A stretch of DNA of 8,589 bases from Betaproteobacteria bacterium (GTDB taxonomy: Bacteria; Pseudomonadota; Gammaproteobacteria; Burkholderiales; SG8-39), in the NCBI GenBank assembly GCA_005884335.1, contig VBCJ01000189.1, forward strand, positions 1 through 8,589, in the 5' to 3' direction. Below the pieces are notes generated by a model, which did not search any database, was not told where the DNA came from, and saw only the letters and a program-made list of their open reading frames with translations. Shown piece after piece: positions 1-7,204 of this stretch. Positions within the stretch are counted from its first letter, which is position 1; every line of letters begins with the position of its first letter. The position numbers and the translations under genes were made by a program.

Positions 1-656
1 AAGGACTGCAGCGCCTGCGCAACAGACTGTTCTTTCCGGGGCGCCGGACCGATCTCGGGCTGGTGCTGCTCGGGCTGTGGCTATTCGCGCAGCTCAGTCC
101 CGAAACGCTGCTCTTTGGCACCGGCGATCTGCGCGATTTATTCAAGACACCCTCGGGCAAGCTCTACCCCGTCGAGGTATTCCTGCGCGTGGAGGCCGGA
201 GTCGCCTGCGCCAACGGCCTGGCGGCGGGATTGCTCGCTTTATGCCTCATCGCGCGCAACCAGCCGGCGCGGGGAGTGGTCGTGATCTTTCTGGCCGCGG
301 CGCTGGCTGTGCACACGTTCGGATTCGGACTGCTCGTCAGCTCCCAGGACATCCTCTCCTGGGTAACTCCCGGAGCCCTCTACGGCGTGGCTGCAGCAAT
401 CCTGCTGCTGCTCGTCGTCGCAGGGATTCCACGCACCGCGCAGCTTGCGCTCATGGGCGTTGCGCTGATGGCGGCGACGGCCCTCGTCAATCTCGCCCCC
501 GCCAATCCCTACATGACGGCCTCTTTCGCGCTCTGGCAACAGGGGCATTTTCTCAATTTCAACGGCGCGACGCGCGTCGTTTCCGCCGTGTGGCCGTTTG
601 CGGCGATGGTCTATCTCGTTCTGCTCGCCGCCGACCGCGGACAGGTGAGAGAGTAG
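1..656 (+). CDS. VanZ-like multi-pass membrane protein, C-terminal part (5' end outside window)
   Basis: The reading frame is open from the first complete codon at position 3 to the TAG at 654-656, giving 218 visible residues. The GTG at 63 is not a believable start because the frame continues upstream with protein-like sequence (RNRLFFPGRRTDLGLVLL), so the true start lies off the left edge. About six hydrophobic segments are visible: LGLVLLGLWLFAQ, GVACANGLAAGLLALCLIA, GVVVIFLAAALAVHTFGFG, a segment at ALYGVAAAILLLLVVAG, LALMGVALMAATALVNLA, and a last one ending in AAMVYLVLLAA. This marks an integral inner-membrane protein. The pattern near the end (GHFLNFNGATRVVSAVWPF) resembles, from memory, the C-terminal half of long VanZ-family proteins of betaproteobacteria, in which the VanZ domain proper is N-terminal and would be outside this window. 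No catalytic motif is visible and no function can be assigned. It is separated from the next gene by a gap with promoter-like sequence, so it probably ends the preceding transcription unit. The membrane-protein call is firm; the family name is moderate. Confidence 0.7.
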   Translation, partial: GLQRLRNRLFFPGRRTDLGLVLLGLWLFAQLSPETLLFGTGDLRDLFKTPSGKLYPVEVFLRVEAGVACANGLAAGLLALCLIARNQPARGVVVIFLAAALAVHTFGFGLLVSSQDILSWVTPGALYGVAAAILLLLVVAGIPRTAQLALMGVALMAATALVNLAPANPYMTASFALWQQGHFLNFNGATRVVSAVWPFAAMVYLVLLAADRGQVRE

Positions 657-688
657 GAAGCGCGCCCGGGGACGCCCGCCCGTCGCAG

Positions 689-694
689 TATAAT
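689..694 (+). promoter_or_regulatory. Candidate -10 box (TATAAT) upstream of the ferredoxin operon
   Basis: A perfect TATAAT stands about 100 bases upstream of the ferredoxin start, in the only sizeable non-coding gap before the five-gene operon. AT-rich hexamers are rare in this GC-rich sequence, which makes it stand out. No good TTGACA-like -35 box lies 16-18 bases upstream, where the sequence is GC-rich, and the bases before the box are CAG rather than the TG of an extended -10. The promoter would therefore need an activator or be weak. Transcription would start near 700 and give a leader of roughly 95 bases containing the inverted repeat at 712-764. Confidence 0.4.
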
Positions 695-711
695 TAGCGT
701 GACGCTCGTTC

Positions 712-764
712 GAGCGGCGCGGGCGCGGCTCAGAAGCCACCGCTTCCGGTATCGCGCGCCGCTC
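712..764 (+). repeat. Inverted repeat in the leader of the ferredoxin operon
   Basis: GAGCGGCGCG at 712-721 is perfectly complementary to CGCGCCGCTC at 755-764, giving 10-bp arms around a 33-base spacer. It lies between the TATAAT box and the ferredoxin start, so in RNA it would form a GC-rich stem-loop ending about 32 bases before the ATG. It has no T run after it, so it is not a standard terminator. It could be a structural leader element, a binding site, or a chance pairing in GC-rich sequence. Confidence 0.4.
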
Positions 765-796
765 AACTCGCTTGCTGCACACACCCGGAACTTGTG

Positions 797-1105
797 ATGA
801 GCTACTACGAAAGACACGTTTTTTTCTGCTGCAACCAGCGCCAGAACGGCGAGACCTGCTGCAACGACAAAGGCGCAAGCGGCATGCGTGACTACGCGAA
901 AAAGCGGGTCAAGGAGTTGGGCCTCGCCGGTCCCGGGAAAGTGCGGGTGAATCAGGCCGGATGCCTGGACCGCTGCGAGGAAGGGCCGTGCGTCGTGGTG
1001 TACCCCGAAGGGGTCTGGTACACCTACGTCGATCGCGCCGATATCGACGAGATCATCGAGGAGCACCTCAAGGCCGGCCGGCTGGTCGAGCGCCTGCGCA
1101 TATGA
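797..1105 (+). CDS. Thioredoxin-like [2Fe-2S] ferredoxin
   Basis: This 102-residue protein belongs to the small thioredoxin-fold [2Fe-2S] ferredoxin family, known from the Aquifex-type ferredoxin and the NuoE-like C-terminal domain. Such proteins are soluble, cytoplasmic and carry one cluster. Cysteines occur at C11, C12, C21, C22, C56, C60 and C65. The expected ligands are one from each of the first two pairs plus C56 and C60 in GCLDRC, the C-x3-C that closes the cluster site. The stretch HVFFCCNQRQNG at the N-terminus and VVVYPEGVWYTYVD after the cluster are characteristic of the family. A GTG at 794 lies one codon upstream, but ATG 797 is preferred because GGAA at 787-790 sits six bases before it. 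Its stop overlaps the hydrolase start as ATGA (1102-1105), so the two are translationally coupled. The electron-transfer partner is unknown. A run of seven T at 819-825 lies in the codons for V8-F9-F10. Confidence 0.9.
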   Translation: MSYYERHVFFCCNQRQNGETCCNDKGASGMRDYAKKRVKELGLAGPGKVRVNQAGCLDRCEEGPCVVVYPEGVWYTYVDRADIDEIIEEHLKAGRLVERLRI

Positions 1106-1697
1106 GCGGGGCGCTCGAGCGCATCTTCATCGACGGTGCGGCGGGCAGGATCGAGACGGTCCTCGAGCGTCCTGCGGGTGCACCGCGCGGCGCGGCGCTC
1201 GTTGCCCATCCGCACCCTCTCTACGGAGGGACGCTCGACAACAAGGTCGTGCAGACTCTCGCGAGAACCTTCGTCGAGCTGGGCTACGTGGCGCTGCGCC
1301 CCAACTTCCGCGGCGTCGGCGCCTCCGAGGGCGTGCATGACGAAGGCAGGGGCGAAACCGAAGACCTGCTCCGCGTCGCTGCGCACGTCAAGGAGGCTTT
1401 CGGGGATTCGCCTCTCGTGCTCGCGGGTTTTTCCTTCGGCGCCGCGGTCCAGACGCAGGTGGCGCAGCGCGTGAGCCCGCACCGCGTCGTGCTCGTGGCT
1501 GTTGCCGTGGGCCGCTTTCCCTCGGAAACGGTGCCCGGCGACTCGATCGTGATCCACGGCGAGCGGGACGAGACCGTGCCGCTTGCGAAGGTGTTCGACT
1601 GGGCGCGGCCACAGGAATTGCCGGTCGTGGTCATCCCCGGCGCCGATCATTTCTTCCATTTGCGCCTGAACGTCATCAAGAACATCGTAAAAGGTTC

Positions 1698-1710
<13 letters not shown>
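1102..1710 (+). CDS. Alpha/beta hydrolase, short COG2945-like type
   Basis: This 202-residue protein is a compact alpha/beta-hydrolase without a lid domain. The nucleophile elbow is GFSFG at 109-113, with S111 as the catalytic serine. The acid is probably D156 in HGERDETVP and the base H183 in GADHFFH, so the triad is complete. HPHPLYGG at 36-43 follows the strand that normally supplies the oxyanion hole, and RPNFRGVGASEG at 66-77 is the usual family motif. There is no signal peptide, so it should act in the cytoplasm as an esterase or similar serine hydrolase; the substrate is unknown. ATG 1102 is chosen because it overlaps the ferredoxin stop in an ATGA junction and the protein aligns with family N-termini from there; an upstream extension in this frame would run through the ferredoxin gene. 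Its end overlaps the ATPase gene by 13 bases. The family call is firm. Confidence 0.9.
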
Positions 1711-2608
<898 letters not shown>

Positions 2609-2609
<1 letters not shown>

Positions 2610-3388
2610 TGCATATCTTTGCCCCGCCTTCGATGGGCCTGCGCTTCGTTCCCGTGTGGCGCAGGAACCTTCTCGTGTGGCGCAAGCTCGCGATTCCCTC
2701 CATCCTCGGCAATCTCGCCGACCCCCTGATCTACGTGCTCGGCCTCGGGTACGGCCTGGGCTCGATGCTGCCCGAGGTCGGCGGCGTACCTTACATCGCG
2801 TTCCTCGCCGCGGGAATGGTGTGCTCGAGCACGATGAACAGCGCCACGTTCGAATCCATGTACTCGGCCTTCTCCCGCATGCATGTACAGCGCACCTGGG
2901 ACGCCATCATGAACGCCCCGGTCGACCTCGATGACGTCGTGCTTGCCGAGCTCGCCTGGTCGGCGAGCAAGAGCGTGCTCTCGGGCGTGGCGATTCTCGC
3001 CGTCGTGTGGCTGCTCGGCCTGTCGGGCTCGGTCCTGTCTCTTTGGGTGATCGCGCTCCTGCCGCTCATCGGCCTCACTTTCGGCGCGCTCGCCCTCGCG
3101 GTCACGGCAATGGCGCGCAGCTACGACTTTTTCATGTACTACTTCACGCTGCTGATCACGCCGATGAATCTTCTGTGCGGGGTGTTCTTTCCGGTGGAGC
3201 AGCTGCCTGCCGCTTTTCAGGCGATCGCCGCGTTTCTTCCGCTCACGCACGCGGTGGCGATCGCGCGTCCGCTTCTGCTCGGCCAAATTCCGTCGGACGC
3301 GGTCTTGCACGCGCTCGTGCTGCTTGCCTATGCCGCGGCCGGGTTCTATGCTGCAACGGTCCTTTTCCGCAGGCGGTTGCTCAAGTAG
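2609..3388 (+). CDS. nodJ: NodJ-type ABC-2 exporter permease
   Basis: This 259-residue inner-membrane protein is the permease partner of the preceding ATPase. About six hydrophobic helices can be seen, roughly at 35-52, 60-78, 112-135, 143-168, 174-196 and 232-253. Family hallmarks of ABC-2 permeases are present: LADPLIYVLGLGYGLG near the first helix, an amphipathic cytoplasmic segment MYSAFSRMHVQRTWDAIMNAP, CGVFFPVEQLP at 190-200, and the FLPLTHAVAIARPLLLG motif at 209-225. Length fits NodJ (about 260 residues). The start ATG at 2609 overlaps the ATPase stop TGA by one base (TGATG), a strong coupling signal that supports stoichiometric synthesis of the two subunits. The exported substrate cannot be read from the sequence; lipid-linked or polysaccharide-type molecules are typical of this transporter class. 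Confidence in permease function is high, and in the exact NodJ label good. Confidence 0.9.
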
Positions 3389-3390
3389 CG

Positions 3391-3804
3391 ATGCTCTGGA
3401 TCAAGGCGCTGCATATCATTTTCATGGTGACCTGGTTCGCCGGGCTGTTCTACCTGCCGCGCCTGTTCGTCTATCACGCGATGGCCGAGGATGCGGCGAG
3501 CCGGGAACGGTTCAAGATCATGGAGCGCAAGCTCTACTGGGGGATCATGGCGCCGGGCGCGGTGCTGACCCTCGTCTTCGGTACGTGGCTGTGGCTCGGC
3601 TACGGCTTCACGGGTGCCTGGCTCTACGCCAAGCTCGGGGTCGTCGTCCTGCTGGTCGCCTACCATCTGTACTGCGGCAAGCTGCTTGCGGATTTCGCGC
3701 ACGACCGAAATACGAGATCGCACCTGTGGTACCGCTGGTTCAACGAGGTGCCGGTAGGTTTTCTGGCGGCCGCGGTCGTTCTGGCCGTGGTGAAGCCGTT
3801 CTAG
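3391..3804 (+). CDS. hemJ: HemJ-type protoporphyrinogen IX oxidase (UPF0093/CopD-like membrane protein)
   Basis: This 137-residue inner-membrane protein belongs to the HemJ family, which oxidises protoporphyrinogen IX to protoporphyrin IX in haem synthesis in bacteria lacking HemG or HemY. Four hydrophobic segments are visible at about 3-25, 51-71, 78-98 and 120-136. Conserved features are IKALHIIFMVTWFAGLFYLP with H8, RLFVYHAMAE at 24-33, AKLGVV with K81, YHLYCGKL at 91-98, and RWFNEVP at 115-121. Length matches the usual 140 or so residues. The ATG at 3391 is chosen because the protein begins immediately with the conserved first helix. It starts two bases after the permease stop, with no clear ribosome-binding site of its own, so it is probably translated by coupling. 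Automatic pipelines often label this family CopD, but it lacks the length and context of copper-resistance CopD. It is followed by a terminator-like hairpin and appears to be the last gene of the operon. Confidence 0.88.
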   Translation: MLWIKALHIIFMVTWFAGLFYLPRLFVYHAMAEDAASRERFKIMERKLYWGIMAPGAVLTLVFGTWLWLGYGFTGAWLYAKLGVVVLLVAYHLYCGKLLADFAHDRNTRSHLWYRWFNEVPVGFLAAAVVLAVVKPF

Positions 3805-3835
3805 CCGCGCATCGCTTCGGCCGGCCGCACCGCCG

Positions 3836-3870
3836 GGCGGCCGGGCGGGCCGCCTGGATTTCCCCTTTTT
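3836..3870 (+). terminator. Probable intrinsic terminator after hemJ
   Basis: GGCGGCC at 3836-3842 pairs perfectly with GGCCGCC at 3848-3854 around the five-base loop GGGCG, and a G-T pair can extend it by one. TTT at 3859-3861 and TTTTT at 3866-3870 follow. The main T run begins 11 bases after the stem, further than in a textbook terminator, so efficiency is uncertain. Its position 31 bases after the hemJ stop and before a separately spaced gene supports a role in ending the five-gene transcript. Confidence 0.5.
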
Positions 3871-3918
3871 CGACAATCTGCTAATCTTGGCATGCTCGTT
3901 GCGTAAGATTTCCCCGAA

Positions 3919-4431
3919 ATGAACGCGAAAAACATCACATTGAGGCCCGGACGGCCGACCGATGCCGCCAAGATCGCGGCGATGTCGCGCGACCTGATCG
4001 AGACGGGCCTCGGCTGGTCCTGGGGATCCGACCGCGTTGCGCGCTCGATCGCAAACAAGGACACGTTCACGCTGCTCGCCTGCGACCGCGACCGCGTCGT
4101 CGCTTTTGCCATCATGTACTTCGGCGACGAGCACGCCCATCTGAATTTGCTCGCGGTGCGGACTTCCCACCAGAGACTGGGCATCGGACGACGTATGGTC
4201 GAATGGCTGACCGAGTCCGCCTTCGCCGCCGGGATCGCCACGATTCACCTCGAGCTGCGCGCGGCCAACACCACCGCGCGCAGCTTCTACCGATCGCTCG
4301 GCTTCACCGAGTCAGCCTACATCCCGGGTTACTACCGGGGCCGCGAAATGGCGCTGCGCATGATGCGGGTGCTGCGCAGGCCGGGCGTACCGCTGCCCGC
4401 TTGGGCCGCGCCGAAGTTGCCGAAGAGCTGA
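3919..4431 (+). CDS. GNAT-family N-acetyltransferase (RimI-like)
   Basis: This 170-residue protein is a single GNAT domain that should transfer an acetyl group from acetyl-CoA to an amine; the acceptor is unknown. The acetyl-CoA pyrophosphate loop is QRLGIG at 85-90, within the conserved strand-loop-helix from LNLLAVRTSHQRLGIGRRMV. Motif B is ANTTARSFYRSLGF at 116-129, the usual C-terminal signature with the tyrosine at 124 in the position of the general acid. The N-terminus TLRPGRPTDAAKIAAMSRDL is the typical first strand and helix. A C-terminal tail of about 20 residues rich in proline and basic residues extends beyond the domain. There is no signal peptide. The start ATG 3919 has no good ribosome-binding site; TAAGAT at 3904-3909 is weakly -10-like without a matching -35, so I make no promoter call in the 114-base gap. 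The aminopeptidase gene starts 42 bases after its stop and may share a transcript. Confidence 0.88.
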   Translation: MNAKNITLRPGRPTDAAKIAAMSRDLIETGLGWSWGSDRVARSIANKDTFTLLACDRDRVVAFAIMYFGDEHAHLNLLAVRTSHQRLGIGRRMVEWLTESAFAAGIATIHLELRAANTTARSFYRSLGFTESAYIPGYYRGREMALRMMRVLRRPGVPLPAWAAPKLPKS

Positions 4432-4473
4432 CGCCTTCGCGGCAGGATACGCGGCGCGACAGGATCGCCCGAC

Positions 4474-7167
4474 ATGCGCGGTGCGGTGCTCGCTCTCACT
4501 GCCGGTCTCATGGCGAATGCCGCTTTCGCGGTCCCCGGACTCGAGCCCGGCGTATCGCGCGAGCTCGCGCAATGGCGTGCAAAAACCTACCGCGACGTTC
4601 GATATGCGCTGGCGATCAGCGTCACCGCCGGCGCGACAAAGCTCACCGGGACGGCGACGGTCGAGGTCACACTTGGGCGTAGCGTGCCCGATCTGGTGCT
4701 CGACTGGCGACCCTCGCCGGGCGCCTCGGGCGTAGGGCAGCTGCGCGTCAACGGCAAGCCCGCGAAGGCGAAGCTCGAGCGGGAACACCTGATCGTTCCT
4801 GCGCGGCTGCTCCGGCCGGGAAGGAACCGTATAACGCTCTCCTTCGAATCGCCGATCGCCCTGTCCAGCAGCGCCGTGACGCGCTACGTGGACCGCGAGG
4901 ACGGCTCCGAGTACGTCTATACGCTTTTCGTTCCTTCGGATGCGAGCAGCGCTTTCCCCTGCTTCGACCAGCCCGATCTGAAAGCGCGTTTCAGTCTCGA
5001 GCTGGTCCTGCCGCGCGCATGGATCGCCGTCGGAAATGCTCCGATCGCGGGAGCGGAGGACGTGTCGAACAACCTGCGCCGGTTTCGATTCGCCGCGACG
5101 CCGCCGATCAGCACGTATCTCTTCGCCTTTGCCGCCGGGCCGTTCGCTGAGGTTCAGGTTCCCGCCTCGCCTCAATCCTCTCCCGCGGGGCGCAAGAGGG
5201 CGCGAGCGCAGCAAGCCGCCAAAGGGCGTCCGGGTTCTCCCATCAAGGAAAAGACACTCGAAACCAGGCTGTTCGTTCGCAAATCGCAGCTCGCGCGTGC
5301 CCGTACGGAGGCCCCCGAGGTGCTGCGGCTCAATCGCGAGTCGGTGCGCTGGTTCGAGCGCTACTTCAATTCGCGCTTTCCGTTTACCAAGTACGACTTG
5401 GTGCTCGTCCCGGAGTTCGCTTACGGAGGCATGGAGCACGCCGGGGCGGCCTTCCTGCGCGAGGAAGCGGTGCTGTTTCCGTCCACGCCGAACGAAACGG
5501 ACATCCTCGCGCGCGCGCAGCTCCTGTTCCACGAGACCTCGCACCAGTGGTTCGGCGATTCTGTGACCATGCGCTGGTTCGACGATCTGTGGCTGAAGGA
5601 AGGGTTCGCCAATTTCATGGCGGCCAAGGCGGCCGAAGCGCTGCTCCCTGCGCATTCGGTCTGGAACGCCTTCCACGCGCTCAAGACCACCGCCTACCGG
5701 ACCGACGTCACGCAGGGGACGACGCCGATCTACCGGCCGCTCTCGAATCTTTCCGGGGCGAAATCCGCTTACGGCAACATCGTCTACGGGAAGGCGCCGG
5801 CGGTGTTGCGCCAGGCGGAGTTCTACGTCGGCGCGTCGGTCTTCCGCCGGGCGGTGCGCCAGTTCCTGAAAGGACACGCCTACGCGGCCGCCGATTGGAG
5901 CGACCTCGTCGCCGCGCTCGAGCGTGCCTCCGGCCGCAAGCTGAAGCGCTGGGCTGAAGCCTGGGTCAAGCGGCGCGGCATGCCGGAGGTGCGCCTCGCC
6001 TGGGACACCGATCGCGAAGGCCGGCCGACGAACACGGTCCTGGAGCAGCACAACGTGCTCAATGAAGGCGGAACTTGGCCGATGAAGCTGAGGGTGTTCG
6101 CCTTGTCCGAGAGCGGGCTTCCCCGCTCGGCCGATGCCTTGTTGCGGGGGGAGAGCACGAGCGTTCGCGCGATCGACGGCATGCCGGAGATCGATTTCGC
6201 TTTCGCGAATTTCGGGGATTACGGCTACGGGCGCTTCCTGCTCGACCCCTCGAGCCGCGAGGCGGTGCTCGCGCGCCCGGAAATCGTGCAGGGCGATCTG
6301 CTGCGCGCGCTCGTCTTCGGTTCGCTCTGGGAATCGGTGCGGGACGCCGAGCTTGCGCCCCTCGCCTATCTCGACCTCGTCGTCCGCGTCGCCCCGGTCG
6401 AGCGGGACCCGGTCACGCTCGCCGGCCTGCTGCAACGCGCGCAGGTCGCCTTTCTCCACTATGCGTCGGATTCGCAGCGAGACGCTCTGGCGGAACGCTT
6501 CGAGCAACTTCTCGTGGAGGGGATGCTGCACGCGGATACGCCGGGGCGTCGCATCACTTTCCTCAGGACGTTCACGGCGAGCGCCTGGTCGGAGAACGGC
6601 CGCTCCCGGCTGAAATCGCTCCTCGCGAACACGCTGGAGATCCCCGGAGTGAAGCTCAGCTCGCGCGACCGCTTCCGCGCAATCGCGCGGCTGCTCGCGC
6701 TCGACGACCCGGAGGCGAAGGAGCTGCTCTCCGCGCAGATCGCCGCGGATTCCGGAGACGACGGCCGCCGCTACGCCTTCGCCGCCGCCGCTGCCGAGCG
6801 CAGCGCCGAGGCGAAGCGCGCCTACTTCGAGCGTTTCTTCAATGAGCAGGGCCTGCCCGAAAGCTGGATCGATGCGGCGCTCGGGCCCTTCAACGCGGTC
6901 GAGCACGCCGAGCTGACCCAGCCCTACCTCGACCTCGCGCTCGCCGCCTTGCCCGAATTCAAGCGCACGCGCAAGATCTTCTTCGTCAACAACTGGCTGG
7001 CCGCCTTCGTCGGCGGACAGCTGGACGCCGCCGCCCTCGAACAAGTGGAGAGCTTCGCAAGCCAGCCTGAGCTCGAACCCGACCTGAAGCTCCAGCTCCT
7101 CGAAGCCATGGACGGCCTCGCGCGCACCGTCAAGATCCGAGCGAGGTTTGCCAGGCTCTTGCCGTGA
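4474..7167 (+). CDS. Secreted M1-family zinc metallo-aminopeptidase
   Basis: This 897-residue protein has an N-terminal signal peptide (R2, hydrophobic core, probable cleavage after AFA at residue 19), so it should act in the periplasm or outside the cell, removing N-terminal residues from peptides. The N-terminal beta domain includes PCFDQPDLKA around 162-171. The zinc site is complete: HETSH at 353-357 and the third ligand E376 in LKEGFA, exactly 18 residues later. The likely catalytic tyrosine is Y438 in NIVYGKAP. The exopeptidase motif, usually GAMEN, reads GGMEH at 318-322. Residues from about 530 onward form the helical ERAP1-like C-terminal region. The overall length fits the family. 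ATG 4474 is preferred because AGGA at 4461-4464 lies nine bases upstream and the signal peptide begins there. An odd basic, low-complexity stretch at about 231-258 looks inserted (see the repeat at 5161-5250). The gene is convergent with the acyl-CoA synthetase gene. Confidence 0.93.
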   Translation: MRGAVLALTAGLMANAAFAVPGLEPGVSRELAQWRAKTYRDVRYALAISVTAGATKLTGTATVEVTLGRSVPDLVLDWRPSPGASGVGQLRVNGKPAKAKLEREHLIVPARLLRPGRNRITLSFESPIALSSSAVTRYVDREDGSEYVYTLFVPSDASSAFPCFDQPDLKARFSLELVLPRAWIAVGNAPIAGAEDVSNNLRRFRFAATPPISTYLFAFAAGPFAEVQVPASPQSSPAGRKRARAQQAAKGRPGSPIKEKTLETRLFVRKSQLARARTEAPEVLRLNRESVRWFERYFNSRFPFTKYDLVLVPEFAYGGMEHAGAAFLREEAVLFPSTPNETDILARAQLLFHETSHQWFGDSVTMRWFDDLWLKEGFANFMAAKAAEALLPAHSVWNAFHALKTTAYRTDVTQGTTPIYRPLSNLSGAKSAYGNIVYGKAPAVLRQAEFYVGASVFRRAVRQFLKGHAYAAADWSDLVAALERASGRKLKRWAEAWVKRRGMPEVRLAWDTDREGRPTNTVLEQHNVLNEGGTWPMKLRVFALSESGLPRSADALLRGESTSVRAIDGMPEIDFAFANFGDYGYGRFLLDPSSREAVLARPEIVQGDLLRALVFGSLWESVRDAELAPLAYLDLVVRVAPVERDPVTLAGLLQRAQVAFLHYASDSQRDALAERFEQLLVEGMLHADTPGRRITFLRTFTASAWSENGRSRLKSLLANTLEIPGVKLSSRDRFRAIARLLALDDPEAKELLSAQIAADSGDDGRRYAFAAAAAERSAEAKRAYFERFFNEQGLPESWIDAALGPFNAVEHAELTQPYLDLALAALPEFKRTRKIFFVNNWLAAFVGGQLDAAALEQVESFASQPELEPDLKLQLLEAMDGLARTVKIRARFARLLP
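5161..5250 (+). repeat. Repeat-like insertion inside the aminopeptidase gene
   Basis: Residues about 231-258 of the aminopeptidase are basic, low-complexity sequence (PQSSPAGRKRARAQQAAKG and onward) in a place where family members go directly from one beta strand (FAEVQV) to the next (ETRLFVRKSQ). Read one frame over, bases 5171-5209 encode LNPLPRGARGRER, which resembles the NPLPxGARGRE-type peptides encoded by interspersed repeats in many proteobacterial genomes. CCTCT at 5177-5181 and AGAGG at 5195-5199 pair around a loop containing CCCGCGGGG. No second copy lies in this window, so repeat status and exact ends are inferred. The reading frame is kept. Confidence 0.45.
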
Positions 7168-7182
7168 CCAAGTCGGCGATCT

Positions 7183-7200
7183 CGCGGAGGCGCCTCCGCG
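7183..7200. terminator. Perfect 18-bp palindrome between convergent genes; possible bidirectional terminator
   Basis: CGCGGAGGC at 7183-7191 is followed directly by its reverse complement GCCTCCGCG at 7192-7200. In RNA it can fold as a stem of about nine pairs with a GCGC loop, counting a wobble and one further pair outside the perfect core. It sits in the 37-base gap between the aminopeptidase stop (7167) and the synthetase stop (7205), and would form on transcripts of both strands. Neither side has a T run, so it is not a classic intrinsic terminator. It may stall or protect 3' ends, or be a binding site. Confidence 0.45.
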
Positions 7201-7204
7201 GGGG

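Noticed and set aside
63..656. GTG at 63 as the true start of the first gene
   Set aside because: The frame continues upstream to the window edge with a positively charged stretch followed by a hydrophobic helix that the GTG would cut through.
3391..3804. CopD copper-resistance protein
   Set aside because: The short four-helix form with the ALHIIF...FAGLFYLPRLFVYH and RWFNEVP motifs fits HemJ (UPF0093) and there are no copper-resistance genes nearby.
3882..3909. Promoter for the acetyltransferase gene (TTGGCA at 3887-3892 and TAAGAT at 3904-3909)
   Set aside because: The hexamers are only 11 bases apart, far too close to act as -35 and -10, and no other pairing gives acceptable spacing.
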